Source: Clostridium jeddahitimonense
GTDB taxonomy: Bacteria > Bacillota > Clostridia > Clostridiales > Clostridiaceae
Assembly: GCA_000753455.2 (NCBI GenBank)
Contig: LM994670.1
Location: 617,182 to 681,181 of the forward strand
DNA length: 64,000 nucleotides
Direction: 5' to 3'
Under the pieces are notes generated by a model. The model was not told the DNA's origin and ran no database searches. It saw only the letters and a list, made by a program, of their open reading frames with translations. The first letter of the stretch is position 1. Each line of letters begins with the position of its first letter. This document shows positions 9,439-18,135 of the stretch, one piece after another. Position numbers and translations under genes: made by a program.

Positions 9439-10152
9439 ATGTTAGAAATAAGAAATTTTTCAAAGGCTTATAAGCAAGGTAAGAAAGCCGTAGATAATAT
9501 ATCTTTAAATATAAATTCAGGTGATATATTTGGATTTATTGGACATAATGGAGCAGGAAAAACTACTACAATAAAATCTGTCGTAGGTATTTTGGATTTT
9601 AATGAAGGCGAGATAATAATTAATGGGCTATCAATTAAAGATAATCCTATAGAATGCAAAAAGATGATGGCATATATTCCAGATAATCCTGATTTATATG
9701 AAGCGCTAACAGGAATTCAATATTTAAGTTTTATAGCAGATATTTATGGAGTTAGTAAATCACAAAGAGAAGAACTTATAAAAAAATATTCAGACAAGCT
9801 TGAACTAACTAGGTATTTAGGAGATTTAATAGGGTCATATTCTCATGGAATGAAGCAAAAATTAGCTGTAATTTCTGCATTAATCCACAAACCTAAACTA
9901 TTAGTGCTAGATGAGCCTTTTGTTGGATTAGATCCAAAGGCAGCTCATACTTTAAAAGAGATTATGAAAGAGATATGTTCGGAAGGTAGTGCTATATTCT
10001 TCTCTACACATGTATTAGAAGTAGCTGAAAAACTATGTAATAGAGTAGCAATAATAAAGGATGGAAAAATTGTAGCAGAAGGAAATACAGATGAAGTAAG
10101 GGGAAATAGTTCTTTAGAAGATATATTTATGGGGTTGATAGACAATGAATAA
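9439..10152 (+). CDS. ABC transporter ATP-binding protein
   Basis: A 237-residue ATPase with Walker A GHNGAGKTT (35-43), signature SHGMKQ and Walker B LLVLDEP followed by the H-loop FFSTH. It resembles the Ecs/Ytr-like exporters that pair with a large multi-span permease. Its last 8 bases overlap the permease gene, indicating translational coupling. The substrate is not evident from sequence; peptide, lipid or drug export are all possible. Confidence 0.93.
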   Translation: MLEIRNFSKAYKQGKKAVDNISLNINSGDIFGFIGHNGAGKTTTIKSVVGILDFNEGEIIINGLSIKDNPIECKKMMAYIPDNPDLYEALTGIQYLSFIADIYGVSKSQREELIKKYSDKLELTRYLGDLIGSYSHGMKQKLAVISALIHKPKLLVLDEPFVGLDPKAAHTLKEIMKEICSEGSAIFFSTHVLEVAEKLCNRVAIIKDGKIVAEGNTDEVRGNSSLEDIFMGLIDNE

Positions 10153-11749
10153 ATTATGGGTTGTATTAAAAGCAACATTTATTAATGATTGGGGATTAAA
10201 CGGATTTTCCAAAAATGTTTCAGGTACAAAAGAGAAAAGAAAAATGATGATGTCATCCTTAGTGCTTCTTATTGGAGCAGTAGCCATAGCAGTTACAGTA
10301 ACTATGTATGCATATCTCATGGCAGATGCATTAGAGAGTATAGGATATTTAGATTTATTATTAATGATGGCTGGTTTAATGAGTGTTATTATGGTATTTT
10401 TTACATCTATATATAAGGCTCAAGGAACACTGTTTACTTCAAGAGATTATGATATGCTTATGTCATTACCAATAAAGAATAGTGTAATATTAACTAGTAA
10501 AATAATAAACTTATTACTATTCAATTGGATATTTACAGCTTTTGTACTTATACCAACAGGGGTGATATATTATACTAGAGTTCCTGGATTATCAGTAGGA
10601 TTCTTTTTAATACTAATAATATCAGTTATATTTATGCCTTTAATTCCAGTTATAGTAGCATCTATTTTAGCAGTATTTATAAGTTACTTTGCAACTAAAT
10701 TTAAGCATAAAAATTTAGTTACTATAGTAGGAGCAACAGCTGTAACATTATTAATTCTTATAGGTTCATTTAATATGAATTCTATTATCGAATCATTTAT
10801 GATGAATAGTGCATCTATTATGGAGGGGATAGGTAAAATTTATCTACCAGTAACATTTTTTACAAATGCACTAAGAGATACAAATTTAATAGAATTAGGA
10901 AAGTTTATTATTATATCAATAATTCCTTTTATAGTATTCGTCCTTGTATTTAGTAAATTATTTGGAAAGATTAATGCTAGATTAGGAGAAAATTATAAAA
11001 ATGCAAACTATAAAATGAAATCACTTAAATCTAGTAGTGTGACAAAAGCATTATTACAAAAAGAAAATAAAAGATATTTTTCAACTCCTATATATGTTTT
11101 AAATACAGGAGTAGGAATGATTATAATAGTAGCAGCCTCAGTTGCAACTTTATTTGTTGATGGACAAACATTAACTATGTATATGGATATGCCATATGTA
11201 GCCGAGCTTATGCCGCTTAATGCATTATTAGTATTAGTTTTTGGGATAGGAATTTCATGTACAACTACTTCATCAATATCTTTAGAAGGTAAGAATTTGT
11301 GGATAGTAAAGTCATTGCCTACAAGGGAGATGGATATTTTTAAAGGTAAAATATTTTTAAATCTACTTATTACTATACCATTAGGAATAGTAGCTAATAT
11401 AATATTTTTTATAGGATTAAAGTTTAGCTTCGTAGCTTTACTATGGAATTTATCATTTACGATAGTATTTTCTTTATTAACTTCAATAGTAGGATTAGTT
11501 ATAAACTTATATTTACCAAAGTTAGATTGGGCATCACCAACAGTAGTAGTAAAACAAAGCGCAGCTGTGCTTATAGAGATGTTATTTACATTTGCAGCTA
11601 TAGGTTTGCCAATAGGAGCATTTCTTTTGTTTAATATTACTAATATAAACATGTTTTTATCAATAATATTAGCTATATTAATAATTCTTTTAATAATATC
11701 TTATTGTATTTTAAATACTGTAGGAATAAAAAAATTCAATCAATTGTAA
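10145..11749 (+). CDS. ABC exporter permease (large, multi-span)
   Basis: A 534-residue integral membrane protein with about twelve predicted hydrophobic helices and a cytoplasmic basic stretch (KNVSGTKEKRKMMM) near the N-terminus. Its length and topology fit the family of uncharacterised exporter permeases that partner a single ATPase. It overlaps the ATPase gene. No substrate-binding protein is nearby, so export is more likely than import. Confidence 0.85.
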   Translation: MNKLWVVLKATFINDWGLNGFSKNVSGTKEKRKMMMSSLVLLIGAVAIAVTVTMYAYLMADALESIGYLDLLLMMAGLMSVIMVFFTSIYKAQGTLFTSRDYDMLMSLPIKNSVILTSKIINLLLFNWIFTAFVLIPTGVIYYTRVPGLSVGFFLILIISVIFMPLIPVIVASILAVFISYFATKFKHKNLVTIVGATAVTLLILIGSFNMNSIIESFMMNSASIMEGIGKIYLPVTFFTNALRDTNLIELGKFIIISIIPFIVFVLVFSKLFGKINARLGENYKNANYKMKSLKSSSVTKALLQKENKRYFSTPIYVLNTGVGMIIIVAASVATLFVDGQTLTMYMDMPYVAELMPLNALLVLVFGIGISCTTTSSISLEGKNLWIVKSLPTREMDIFKGKIFLNLLITIPLGIVANIIFFIGLKFSFVALLWNLSFTIVFSLLTSIVGLVINLYLPKLDWASPTVVVKQSAAVLIEMLFTFAAIGLPIGAFLLFNITNINMFLSIILAILIILLIISYCILNTVGIKKFNQL

Positions 11750-11758
11750 TATTAAAAA

Positions 11759-11793
11759 TTAAGAGCTATGCATAATAAGTGCATAGCTCTTAA
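11759..11793 (+). terminator. Terminator-like perfect hairpin
   Basis: A 14-bp perfect stem (TTAAGAGCTATGCA) with a seven-base loop after the ABC permease gene. The following sequence is AT-rich but has no long T run. Confidence 0.65.
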
Positions 11794-11937
11794 TATATAA
11801 ATAAAAGATATAAAATATGTAAATAATAAGTTGGAGTTAGTTATTACTTATAAAAGTAGAGATAATTAAGTTATGTAAATATATAAAAAAATAAAAAATA
11901 TAATATTAATATGGTACTAAATTAAGGAGGCATTATT

Positions 11938-12207
11938 ATGCAAGTTATTAAAAAAGATGGTAGATTACAAGAGTTAGAAGCTAATAAAATTAAAGTCAGT
12001 ATTTTAAATGCAACAAGTGGAACAAAAGCTCTTTTAAATGAATCAGATATTAATGTATTAGTAAAAGATATAATTAAATCTATAGAAAATTTAAGGTCAG
12101 AGTATGGCAATACTTCAAGCTATGAAATTATTGGGGTAGTAGTAGATGTACTAAAGAGAGATGGATTTGAAGAAGTAGTTTCATCTTACGTAGGATACGA
12201 GAAGTAG
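11938..12207 (+). CDS. Stand-alone ATP-cone domain protein
   Basis: An 89-residue protein that is essentially one ATP-cone, the nucleotide-sensing domain found at the N-terminus of ribonucleotide reductases and in NrdR. It begins with the typical VIKKDGRLQELEANKI and ends with a YEIIGVVVDVLKRDGFEEV helix pair. AGGAGG precedes ATG by 7 bases. There is no catalytic domain and no zinc ribbon, so it is not NrdR. It may bind ATP/dATP as a regulatory module; its partner is unknown. Confidence 0.8.
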   Translation: MQVIKKDGRLQELEANKIKVSILNATSGTKALLNESDINVLVKDIIKSIENLRSEYGNTSSYEIIGVVVDVLKRDGFEEVVSSYVGYEK

Positions 12208-12328
12208 TTTACCTAATGGAAAAGAAGAAAGGTTTTGCTGATGCAAAAGGGAAAAGTCACTAGGACGAAGTCCTCCTTTCGTGTTATAATAGTACCGATA
12301 TTTTGAAGCAAGGATCGGTGAATTATAT

Positions 12329-13135
12329 ATGTATAAATTAATAGCATTAGATATGGATGGAACTTTATTAAATGAAGAAAAAATAGTAACAGAAAGAACT
12401 AAAAAGGCGATACAAGCTGCTAGGGATAAAGGTGTAACAGTTGTTCTTGCAACAGGAAGACCTATAGATGGTGTTACGAGATATTTAGAAGAATTAGATA
12501 TGTACACAGATAAAGATTATGTATTAAGCTACAATGGTGGATTAGTATTAAAGACAAAGAGTAGAGAAGTAGTATGTAAAATGGGGTTAATAGGAGAAGA
12601 TGTTCACTACCTTTATGATTTAAGCAAGAAGTTAGGTGTTAATATTCATGCTTTCTCTGAAGAAAATGGACTAGTTACTCCTAAAAATAGTAAATATACT
12701 GAAGTTGAAGCTACTATAAACAATATTACTATACAAGAAATTAATTTTGATGATATAGAAAAGGACGAAAGCTACATAAAAGTAATGATGATAGATGAAC
12801 CTGAAATACTTCAAAATGCTGTAGACAATCTACCAAAGGAAGTTTACGAAAAATATACAGTTGTTAGAAGTACTCCTTATTTCTTAGAATTCTTAAATAA
12901 AGAAGTTAATAAAGGTGTTGGAGTTGAGCTTTTAGCTAAGCATTTAGGAGTTAAAAGGGAAGAGATAATAACTATGGGAGATGCAGGAAATGACTTGCAT
13001 ATGATTGAATATGCAGGAATGGGAATAGCAATGGGAAATGCATTTGAGGAAGTTAAAGAAGCTGCCAATTATATAACTGATTCAAACAATGAAGATGGAG
13101 TAGCAACAGCTATAGAAAAATTTGTTTTATCTTAG
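12329..13135 (+). CDS. Cof-type HAD hydrolase
   Basis: A 268-residue HAD phosphatase of the Cof/YidA group. Motif I is DMDGTLL (8-14) with nucleophile D8, motif II is VLATGRP, and motif IV is GDAGND with the metal-binding aspartates. A C2B cap lies between about 85 and 185. Such enzymes dephosphorylate sugar phosphates or flavin precursors in the cytoplasm; the substrate is unknown. A TATAAT lies at 12285-12290. The stop codon overlaps the AGGAGG site of the next gene, so the two are probably co-transcribed. Confidence 0.92.
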   Translation: MYKLIALDMDGTLLNEEKIVTERTKKAIQAARDKGVTVVLATGRPIDGVTRYLEELDMYTDKDYVLSYNGGLVLKTKSREVVCKMGLIGEDVHYLYDLSKKLGVNIHAFSEENGLVTPKNSKYTEVEATINNITIQEINFDDIEKDESYIKVMMIDEPEILQNAVDNLPKEVYEKYTVVRSTPYFLEFLNKEVNKGVGVELLAKHLGVKREEIITMGDAGNDLHMIEYAGMGIAMGNAFEEVKEAANYITDSNNEDGVATAIEKFVLS

Positions 13136-13151
13136 GAGGAATTAAAGCTTT

Positions 13152-13808
13152 ATGCATTATGGAAACCTTCAAAAAATTAGAGATGGTAAAAGAACCTATG
13201 CAATAACTCCTGATATACCAGGTGGATTTGTAAGTGCAGAAACTTTAGAGAAGATAGCTAAGGTTTCAAAAAAATATAATGGTGTATTAAAAATAACATC
13301 AGGACAAAGAATTTTAATTACAAATCTAAAAGAAGAAGACTTGCCTCATATTTGGGATGAGTTAGGTATGGAACCTGCTGTATTAAAAGCCAATTCAGTA
13401 AAAAACGTAGAAATATGTCCAGCTGGTTTTTGTAAAAGAAGCAAGTATAATACTATTGGAATCGGGATGAAATTAACGAAAAAGTATAGTAAACAAGATA
13501 TGCCTTGTAGAACCAAAATTGGAGTTGCAGGCTGTAGGAATTCTTGTGGAAGTGTTTATGCTAAAGATGTAGGAGTAATAGCTGATGTAACAGGGTTAAT
13601 GGTGGTAGCTGGAGGTTCAGCAGGATTTAATCCAAGAATTGCTGATATAATAGCAAAAGATTTAGATGAAACACAAACCTTAAAACTTATAGATTCAATT
13701 TTTGATTATTATAAAGAGAATGCTGAGCTAGGTGAAAAGCTTGGATTTATGATAGAGAGATTGGGGATAGAAAAGTTTAAAGAGGATGTTATAAAAAAAG
13801 TGAAATAA
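13152..13808 (+). CDS. Small nitrite/sulfite reductase-like siroheme [4Fe-4S] protein
   Basis: A 218-residue protein with one N-terminal ferredoxin-like half-domain (about 8-75) and one siroheme/[4Fe-4S] domain. Cluster and siroheme cysteines are probably C89 and C94 (CPAGFC) and C128 and C132 (GCRNSC), with TSGQRILIT for tetrapyrrole contacts. It is about half the size of assimilatory NirA/CysI and resembles small Dsr-like proteins of anaerobes. It may reduce sulfite or nitrite, or act as an electron carrier. The first cysteine pair has four intervening residues rather than the usual five. Confidence 0.75.
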   Translation: MHYGNLQKIRDGKRTYAITPDIPGGFVSAETLEKIAKVSKKYNGVLKITSGQRILITNLKEEDLPHIWDELGMEPAVLKANSVKNVEICPAGFCKRSKYNTIGIGMKLTKKYSKQDMPCRTKIGVAGCRNSCGSVYAKDVGVIADVTGLMVVAGGSAGFNPRIADIIAKDLDETQTLKLIDSIFDYYKENAELGEKLGFMIERLGIEKFKEDVIKKVK

Positions 13809-13828
13809 TTAAAATATGTTCAAATTTT

Positions 13829-13863
13829 AAAATCCAGCAGAATTTATTCAGCTGGATTTTTTC
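13829..13863. terminator. Bidirectional terminator
   Basis: A 10-bp stem (AAAATCCAGC) with a 12-base loop and flanking A and T tracts lies between the converging reductase and DedA genes, and could end both. Confidence 0.8.
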
Positions 13864-13871
13864 TATAATTA

Positions 13872-14372
13872 TTAAAGTGTCATAGTAGATAAAATATATC
13901 CAAAGTAGCCTAAAGATATTAAAACAAGATTCCATACTAATATTCCAATAGAAGAATATATAATATAATCTTTAAATTTAACCTTAAAGATTCCAGACAT
14001 CAAAGATATAAATGTCCTAACAGTAGGAATCATTCTTCCGATAAGACACATCTTAGCACCATATTGTTCAGCTATTTCTTTAGCTTTTGTCAAGGACTTT
14101 TGAGTACTTGGGAACTTATTAAAAAAGAAGTTATATATAACATCACCAAACTTAGAAGATACTAAGTAATAAGTTATACTTCCAAGGATAGATGCTAAAC
14201 TTGCAATAGCAAATACTGCAAAAAAAGAATGTCCGCTATTTTTTATAAAAACACCTATAGCTGGAATTATAACTATAGCCGGAATACCAGTTAGGTTTAA
14301 TGATTCTAAGAACATAATTATGAAAATTATTAATAAACTATTAGCTTTTAGAGTTTCTATTAAATTTGTCAT
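13872..14372 (-). CDS. DedA family membrane protein
   Basis: A 166-residue SNARE-associated/DedA protein with four to five hydrophobic segments and the conserved GRMIPTVRTFISLMSG loop. It is somewhat short for the family. DedA proteins are linked to lipid flipping, membrane potential and cationic peptide resistance. AAGGAG precedes ATG by 7 bases. It is a single gene with a shared terminator. Confidence 0.88.
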   Translation of the reverse strand: MTNLIETLKANSLLIIFIIMFLESLNLTGIPAIVIIPAIGVFIKNSGHSFFAVFAIASLASILGSITYYLVSSKFGDVIYNFFFNKFPSTQKSLTKAKEIAEQYGAKMCLIGRMIPTVRTFISLMSGIFKVKFKDYIIYSSIGILVWNLVLISLGYFGYILSTMTL

Positions 14373-14420
14373 TTGTTTCTCCTTATATTAAAATATACTA
14401 AATAAATGTTATGCATACTG

Positions 14421-14460
14421 GTGAAGGTATTTATATATTTCTTTATATAAATACCTTCAC
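14421..14460. repeat. Long perfect inverted repeat in an intergenic region
   Basis: A 17-bp perfect stem (GTGAAGGTATTTATATA) with a six-base loop. It lies 50 bases upstream of the DedA start and about 345 bases before the peptidase gene. No T run follows on either strand. It is the only marked structure in 14373-14804; the remainder is AT-rich and I see no gene in it. Confidence 0.7.
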
Positions 14461-14804
14461 TTAAACTATTAGTATAAGCATCTATATAACCGCTAACTTT
14501 ATTATTCATATAAATCCCCAGTAGAATATACAATTTAATATTGCTATAACTTAATTTAATATCTTCTTCTTATTATACAAGGAATATTTTAAAAAAAAAG
14601 AGCAAGTGTTATAATATGCTGGAGTGTGAATATTTAAATTCTAAAAGAATTTACAAGTTTGAAACATTTAATATAAGATTTAGAAAAAATATTTGTATAA
14701 ATTTATTATATAAAGAGATAGTTAAACAAGTCATTTTTATATAAACAAAAAAATAATAAGAGTTTAATATTGATCAACAGATGAAAGTGATAAGGAGATA
14801 TATT

Positions 14805-15737
14805 ATGACATCAAATAGAAGTGCAAAAGAAATAAAAAATAGAAAAATAAAAAATAGAAAATTAAAGAAAAGAAAAAGAAATAAAAAAGTTTTAAAATTT
14901 CTAATAGGTCTTTTAGCGATAGGATTAATAGGATATGGAGCTAATGAAATGATATTTGGCTCAAATTCAAAAAAAGAAGAATATCAAAAAATAGAAGAGA
15001 CAGATTATTTAAGTAAAATACCTGAAGAAGTAAGAAATTCAAGTGATCAATTAATAAAAGGTTTATTAGAAAAAGTAAATGAGTATCCAGATGTTATTAC
15101 GATTTTAAATAATATAGGAGCATACCCAAGAGAACTTTTAGAATTCGCTGAGAAAAAAGATGAAGCAATAGAGTTTGTTGCAAATTATCCTAATTATTAT
15201 GAAACAAAAAATGAGAAAATATCTATAAAAAAAGAGTATAAAAAAGGGAAGATTCCACATTTCATACAATGGGATGAAAGATGGGGATATGAAAAGTATG
15301 GTTCAGAATATATGGCTATTAGTGGATGTGGACCTACATCTTTAGCAATGGTAGTAGTAGGTCTTACAGGTAATACAAACATAAACCCAAAGGTTATAGC
15401 AGAATTTAGCGAAGAAAATGGATATGTGGTAGATGGAGTAGGATCAGCTTGGACTCTTATGAGCGATGGAGCTGAAAATTTCGGGTTAAGGTCTGAGGAA
15501 TTGCCATTAAGCGAGGATTTTATAATAGATACTTTAAAAAGTGGACAACCTATAATAGCAAGTATGGGGCCAGGGACATTTACTACCAGTGGACATTTTG
15601 TAGTATTAACTGGAGTTGATAAAAATAATAGGATTATAATAAATGATTCTGATAGCAAAATAAGAAGTGAACAAACATGGGATGTAGATGTATTTATGAA
15701 AGAAGCTGATAACTTATGGACTTTTACAGTTATGTAG
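14805..15737 (+). CDS. Membrane-anchored C39-like cysteine peptidase
   Basis: A 310-residue protein with a very basic cytoplasmic start (KNRKIKNRKLKKRKRNKK), one membrane anchor (about 29-50), a linker helix region and a C-terminal Peptidase_C39_2 domain. The catalytic Cys is C175 in SGCGPTS and the His is H264 in SGHFVVLTG. The start at 14805 is preceded by AAGGAG; an upstream ATG at 14781 has a poorer site. Members cleave peptides outside the cell; the target is unknown. Confidence 0.85.
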   Translation: MTSNRSAKEIKNRKIKNRKLKKRKRNKKVLKFLIGLLAIGLIGYGANEMIFGSNSKKEEYQKIEETDYLSKIPEEVRNSSDQLIKGLLEKVNEYPDVITILNNIGAYPRELLEFAEKKDEAIEFVANYPNYYETKNEKISIKKEYKKGKIPHFIQWDERWGYEKYGSEYMAISGCGPTSLAMVVVGLTGNTNINPKVIAEFSEENGYVVDGVGSAWTLMSDGAENFGLRSEELPLSEDFIIDTLKSGQPIIASMGPGTFTTSGHFVVLTGVDKNNRIIINDSDSKIRSEQTWDVDVFMKEADNLWTFTVM

Positions 15738-15881
15738 AAGATTATTACTTTTGATGAACTATATTTTATAGAAAAAAATGAAGCTTAAAGTAGAAATTAC
15801 TGTTTCTTAAAATATAAGATGTTTAATTAATAGAGTAATCGTGATACAATAACAATGAATATTTTTGTAGAGAGGAATGTT

Positions 15882-16559
15882 ATGAAGATGGATAAGTACA
15901 AAGAACAGTTTATTGAATTTATGATTGAAAGTAACGTATTAAGATTTGGAGAGTTCACTACTAAGAGTGGAAGACAAACTCCTTTCTTTATAAATACAGG
16001 AAACTATACTACAGGAGAGCAATTAAGTAAGCTTGGGGATTTTTATGCTGAAGCTATAAAGAAACATTTTAATAATGATGTAGATATTTTATTTGGACCT
16101 GCATATAAGGGAATTCCACTAACTGTAGCTACGGCTATGTCAATGAATAAGCTTTACGGAGCAAATGTTCAATATTGCTCAAACAGAAAAGAAGTAAAAG
16201 ATCACGGTGAAGGTGGTATATTACTAGGAGCTAAAATTAACTCAGATAACAAAGTTGTAATAGTTGAAGACGTAATGACTGCTGGAACTTCAATATATGA
16301 AACTGCACCAATACTTAAGGCACAAGGAAATCCACAAATTCAGGGATTGATAATTTCTGTTGATAGAATGGAAAAAGGTAAAGGTGAAAAGTCAGCTCAA
16401 GAAGAAATTAAAGAGGTGTTTGGAATTCAAACTTACTCAATAGTTACAATGAAAGAAGTTGTAGAGTACTTATATAACAGAGAATTAAACGGAACAGTAT
16501 ACATAGATGATAAAATTAAAGTTGCAATAGAAAAATACTACGAAAAATACGGTATATAA
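15882..16559 (+). CDS. pyrE: Orotate phosphoribosyltransferase
   Basis: A 225-residue enzyme converting orotate and PRPP to OMP. It has the substrate loop region TKSGRQTPFFINTG, FGPAYKGIPL and the PRPP motif VVIVEDVMTAGTS. AGAGG precedes the chosen ATG by 6 bases; an in-frame ATG at 15855 has no site. It is first of the pyrimidine genes but lies before the attenuator, so it is transcribed separately from pyrB onward or reads into it. Confidence 0.95.
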   Translation: MKMDKYKEQFIEFMIESNVLRFGEFTTKSGRQTPFFINTGNYTTGEQLSKLGDFYAEAIKKHFNNDVDILFGPAYKGIPLTVATAMSMNKLYGANVQYCSNRKEVKDHGEGGILLGAKINSDNKVVIVEDVMTAGTSIYETAPILKAQGNPQIQGLIISVDRMEKGKGEKSAQEEIKEVFGIQTYSIVTMKEVVEYLYNRELNGTVYIDDKIKVAIEKYYEKYGI

Positions 16560-16589
16560 AAAAATTACAACCAAAACTCTCTAAAAATA

Positions 16590-16618
16590 TTGACATCATT
16601 AAAAATTAATGGTATCTT
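16590..16618 (+). promoter_or_regulatory. Promoter of the pyrBICFKD-carAB operon
   Basis: TTGACA and TATCTT with 17-base spacing, just upstream of the PyrR-type leader. Transcription would begin near 16625, leaving a leader of about 155 bases. Confidence 0.7.
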
Positions 16619-16634
16619 AGATTAAAATAAAGAA

Positions 16635-16731
16635 CCTTTAATGAAATCCAGAGAGATTTAAAAGGAAGTGTAATTTTTATTAGACAACGGGATTATTATG
16701 TCTTCCTTTACATAAAGGAAGGCATTTTTTT
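16635..16731 (+). promoter_or_regulatory. PyrR-type transcription attenuator
   Basis: The leader holds AATCCAGAGAGATT at 16645-16658, which matches the PyrR-binding loop consensus ARUCCNGNGAGGYU at all but one position and is framed by CCTTTA and TAAAAGG. AAAGGAAG (16661-16668) can pair with CTTCCTTT (16702-16709) as antiterminator. The terminator is a 12-bp stem at 16699-16724 with a T7 run. With UMP, PyrR would stabilise the first stem and free the terminator. No pyrR gene is in the window. Confidence 0.85.
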
Positions 16732-16781
16732 ATTATTTCTTTAAATTTAGCCCAGAGAGGTTGAGAAGGAGAGCGAATTAT

Positions 16782-17702
16782 ATGAAAAATAAACATTTAA
16801 TTAATCCAATGGACTTCACAATAGAAGAATTAGATGAAATCTTTGAATTAGCACATCAAATTATATCAAATCCACAAGAGTATTCACACGTATGTGAAGG
16901 TAAAATACTAGCTACTCTATTTTATGAACCAAGTACCAGAACAAGATTTAGCTTTGAAGCTGCCATGATGAGATTAGGCGGAAAGATATTAGGTTTCTCA
17001 GAACCGAATTCAAGCTCAGCTGCAAAAGGTGAAACTTTAGCAGATACTATAAAGATGGTATCCATATACTCAGATATTATAGCTATGAGACATCCTAAAG
17101 AAGGATCAGCTAAAGTTGCAAGTATGTATTCATCAGTACCTGTTATAAACGCAGGGGACGGAGGACACCAACACCCAACTCAAACCCTAACAGATCTTTT
17201 AACTATAAAGAGCTTAAAAGGTAGATTGGACAATCATGTTATCGGGATTTGTGGAGATTTAAGATATGGTAGAACGGTTCAATCTCTAATAACAGCTATG
17301 TCAAGATATGAAAATATCAAATTCTTATTAATATCACCAAAAGAATTAGGAGTGCCTCAATATATAAGAGAAGAGGTTTTAAATAAAAATAATATAGAAT
17401 TCAGAGAAGTAGAAAAGATAGAGGATGTAATAGAAGAGTTAGACATTCTTTATATGACAAGAATTCAAAAGGAAAGATTCTTCAATGAAGATGAATATAT
17501 GAGACTAAAAGATAGCTACATTTTAGATACCGAGAAGATGAAATTAGCTAAAGAAGATATGATAATAATGCATCCACTTCCAAGAGTAAATGAAATAGAT
17601 GTTGAAGTTGATAAAGATGAAAGAGCGGCATACTTTAAGCAAGCAGAGTTTGGTATGTATGTAAGAATGGCTTTAATGGCTAAGTTATTGGGGGTAGCGT
17701 AA
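16782..17702 (+). CDS. pyrB: Aspartate carbamoyltransferase catalytic subunit
   Basis: A 306-residue enzyme making N-carbamoyl-aspartate. It has the carbamoyl-phosphate motif [10 protein letters not shown], the [12 protein letters not shown] aspartate-domain strand and HPLPRVNEI near the C-terminus. AAGGAG precedes ATG by 9 bases. It is followed with one-base overlap by the regulatory subunit gene, so the enzyme is an allosteric PyrBI complex as in enterobacteria. It is the first gene after the attenuator. Confidence 0.97.
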   Translation: MKNKHLINPMDFTIEELDEIFELAHQIISNPQEYSHVCEGKILATLFYEPSTRTRFSFEAAMMRLGGKILGFSEPNSSSAAKGETLADTIKMVSIYSDIIAMRHPKEGSAKVASMYSSVPVINAGDGGHQHPTQTLTDLLTIKSLKGRLDNHVIGICGDLRYGRTVQSLITAMSRYENIKFLLISPKELGVPQYIREEVLNKNNIEFREVEKIEDVIEELDILYMTRIQKERFFNEDEYMRLKDSYILDTEKMKLAKEDMIIMHPLPRVNEIDVEVDKDERAAYFKQAEFGMYVRMALMAKLLGVA

Positions 17703-18133
17703 TGTTAGAAATTACAAGCATCAAAAATGGATTTGTATTAGATCATATTAGAGCAGGTGTAGGAGTTAAGATATTTAAATACCTTAAATTAGAAGATGGT
17801 GAAAGTGAAGTTGCATTAATAATAAACGCTAATAGTATGAAAAATGGTAGAAAAGACATAATAAAAATAGAAAATGCTACAGAGATAGATTTTACAGTTT
17901 TAGCGTTATTATCACCAGGTATAACTATAAATGAAATTAAAAATGAAGTTAGAGTAAGAAAAATAAAACCTTCATTACCAAAGCAGGTAAAGGGAATAAT
18001 TAATTGTGACAATCCAAGATGTATAACAAATGACGAAAAATACTTAGAGCATGTTTTTGATTTAGTTAACGAAGATAATGGATCTTACAAATGTCAGTAT
18101 TGCGATACGATAATTAATCTAAGTGAGGTATAA
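17702..18133 (+). CDS. pyrI: Aspartate carbamoyltransferase regulatory subunit
   Basis: A 143-residue nucleotide-binding regulatory chain. Residues 1-95 form the allosteric domain (start [15 protein letters not shown]). The C-terminal zinc domain has C-x4-C (NCDNPRC) and C-x2-C (KCQYC), which contacts PyrB. It overlaps pyrB by one base (TAATG). Together with the PyrR-type leader it implies feedback at both enzyme and transcript levels. Confidence 0.96.
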   Translation: MLEITSIKNGFVLDHIRAGVGVKIFKYLKLEDGESEVALIINANSMKNGRKDIIKIENATEIDFTVLALLSPGITINEIKNEVRVRKIKPSLPKQVKGIINCDNPRCITNDEKYLEHVFDLVNEDNGSYKCQYCDTIINLSEV

Positions 18134-18135
18134 AA

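Noticed and set aside
11008..11652. Long open frame antisense to the ABC permease gene
   Set aside because: It mirrors hydrophobic codons of the permease, has no ribosome site, and the plus-strand protein has full family features.
15738..15881. A second PyrR attenuator before pyrE
   Set aside because: No ARUCCNGNGAGG-like loop and no terminator are present in this gap.
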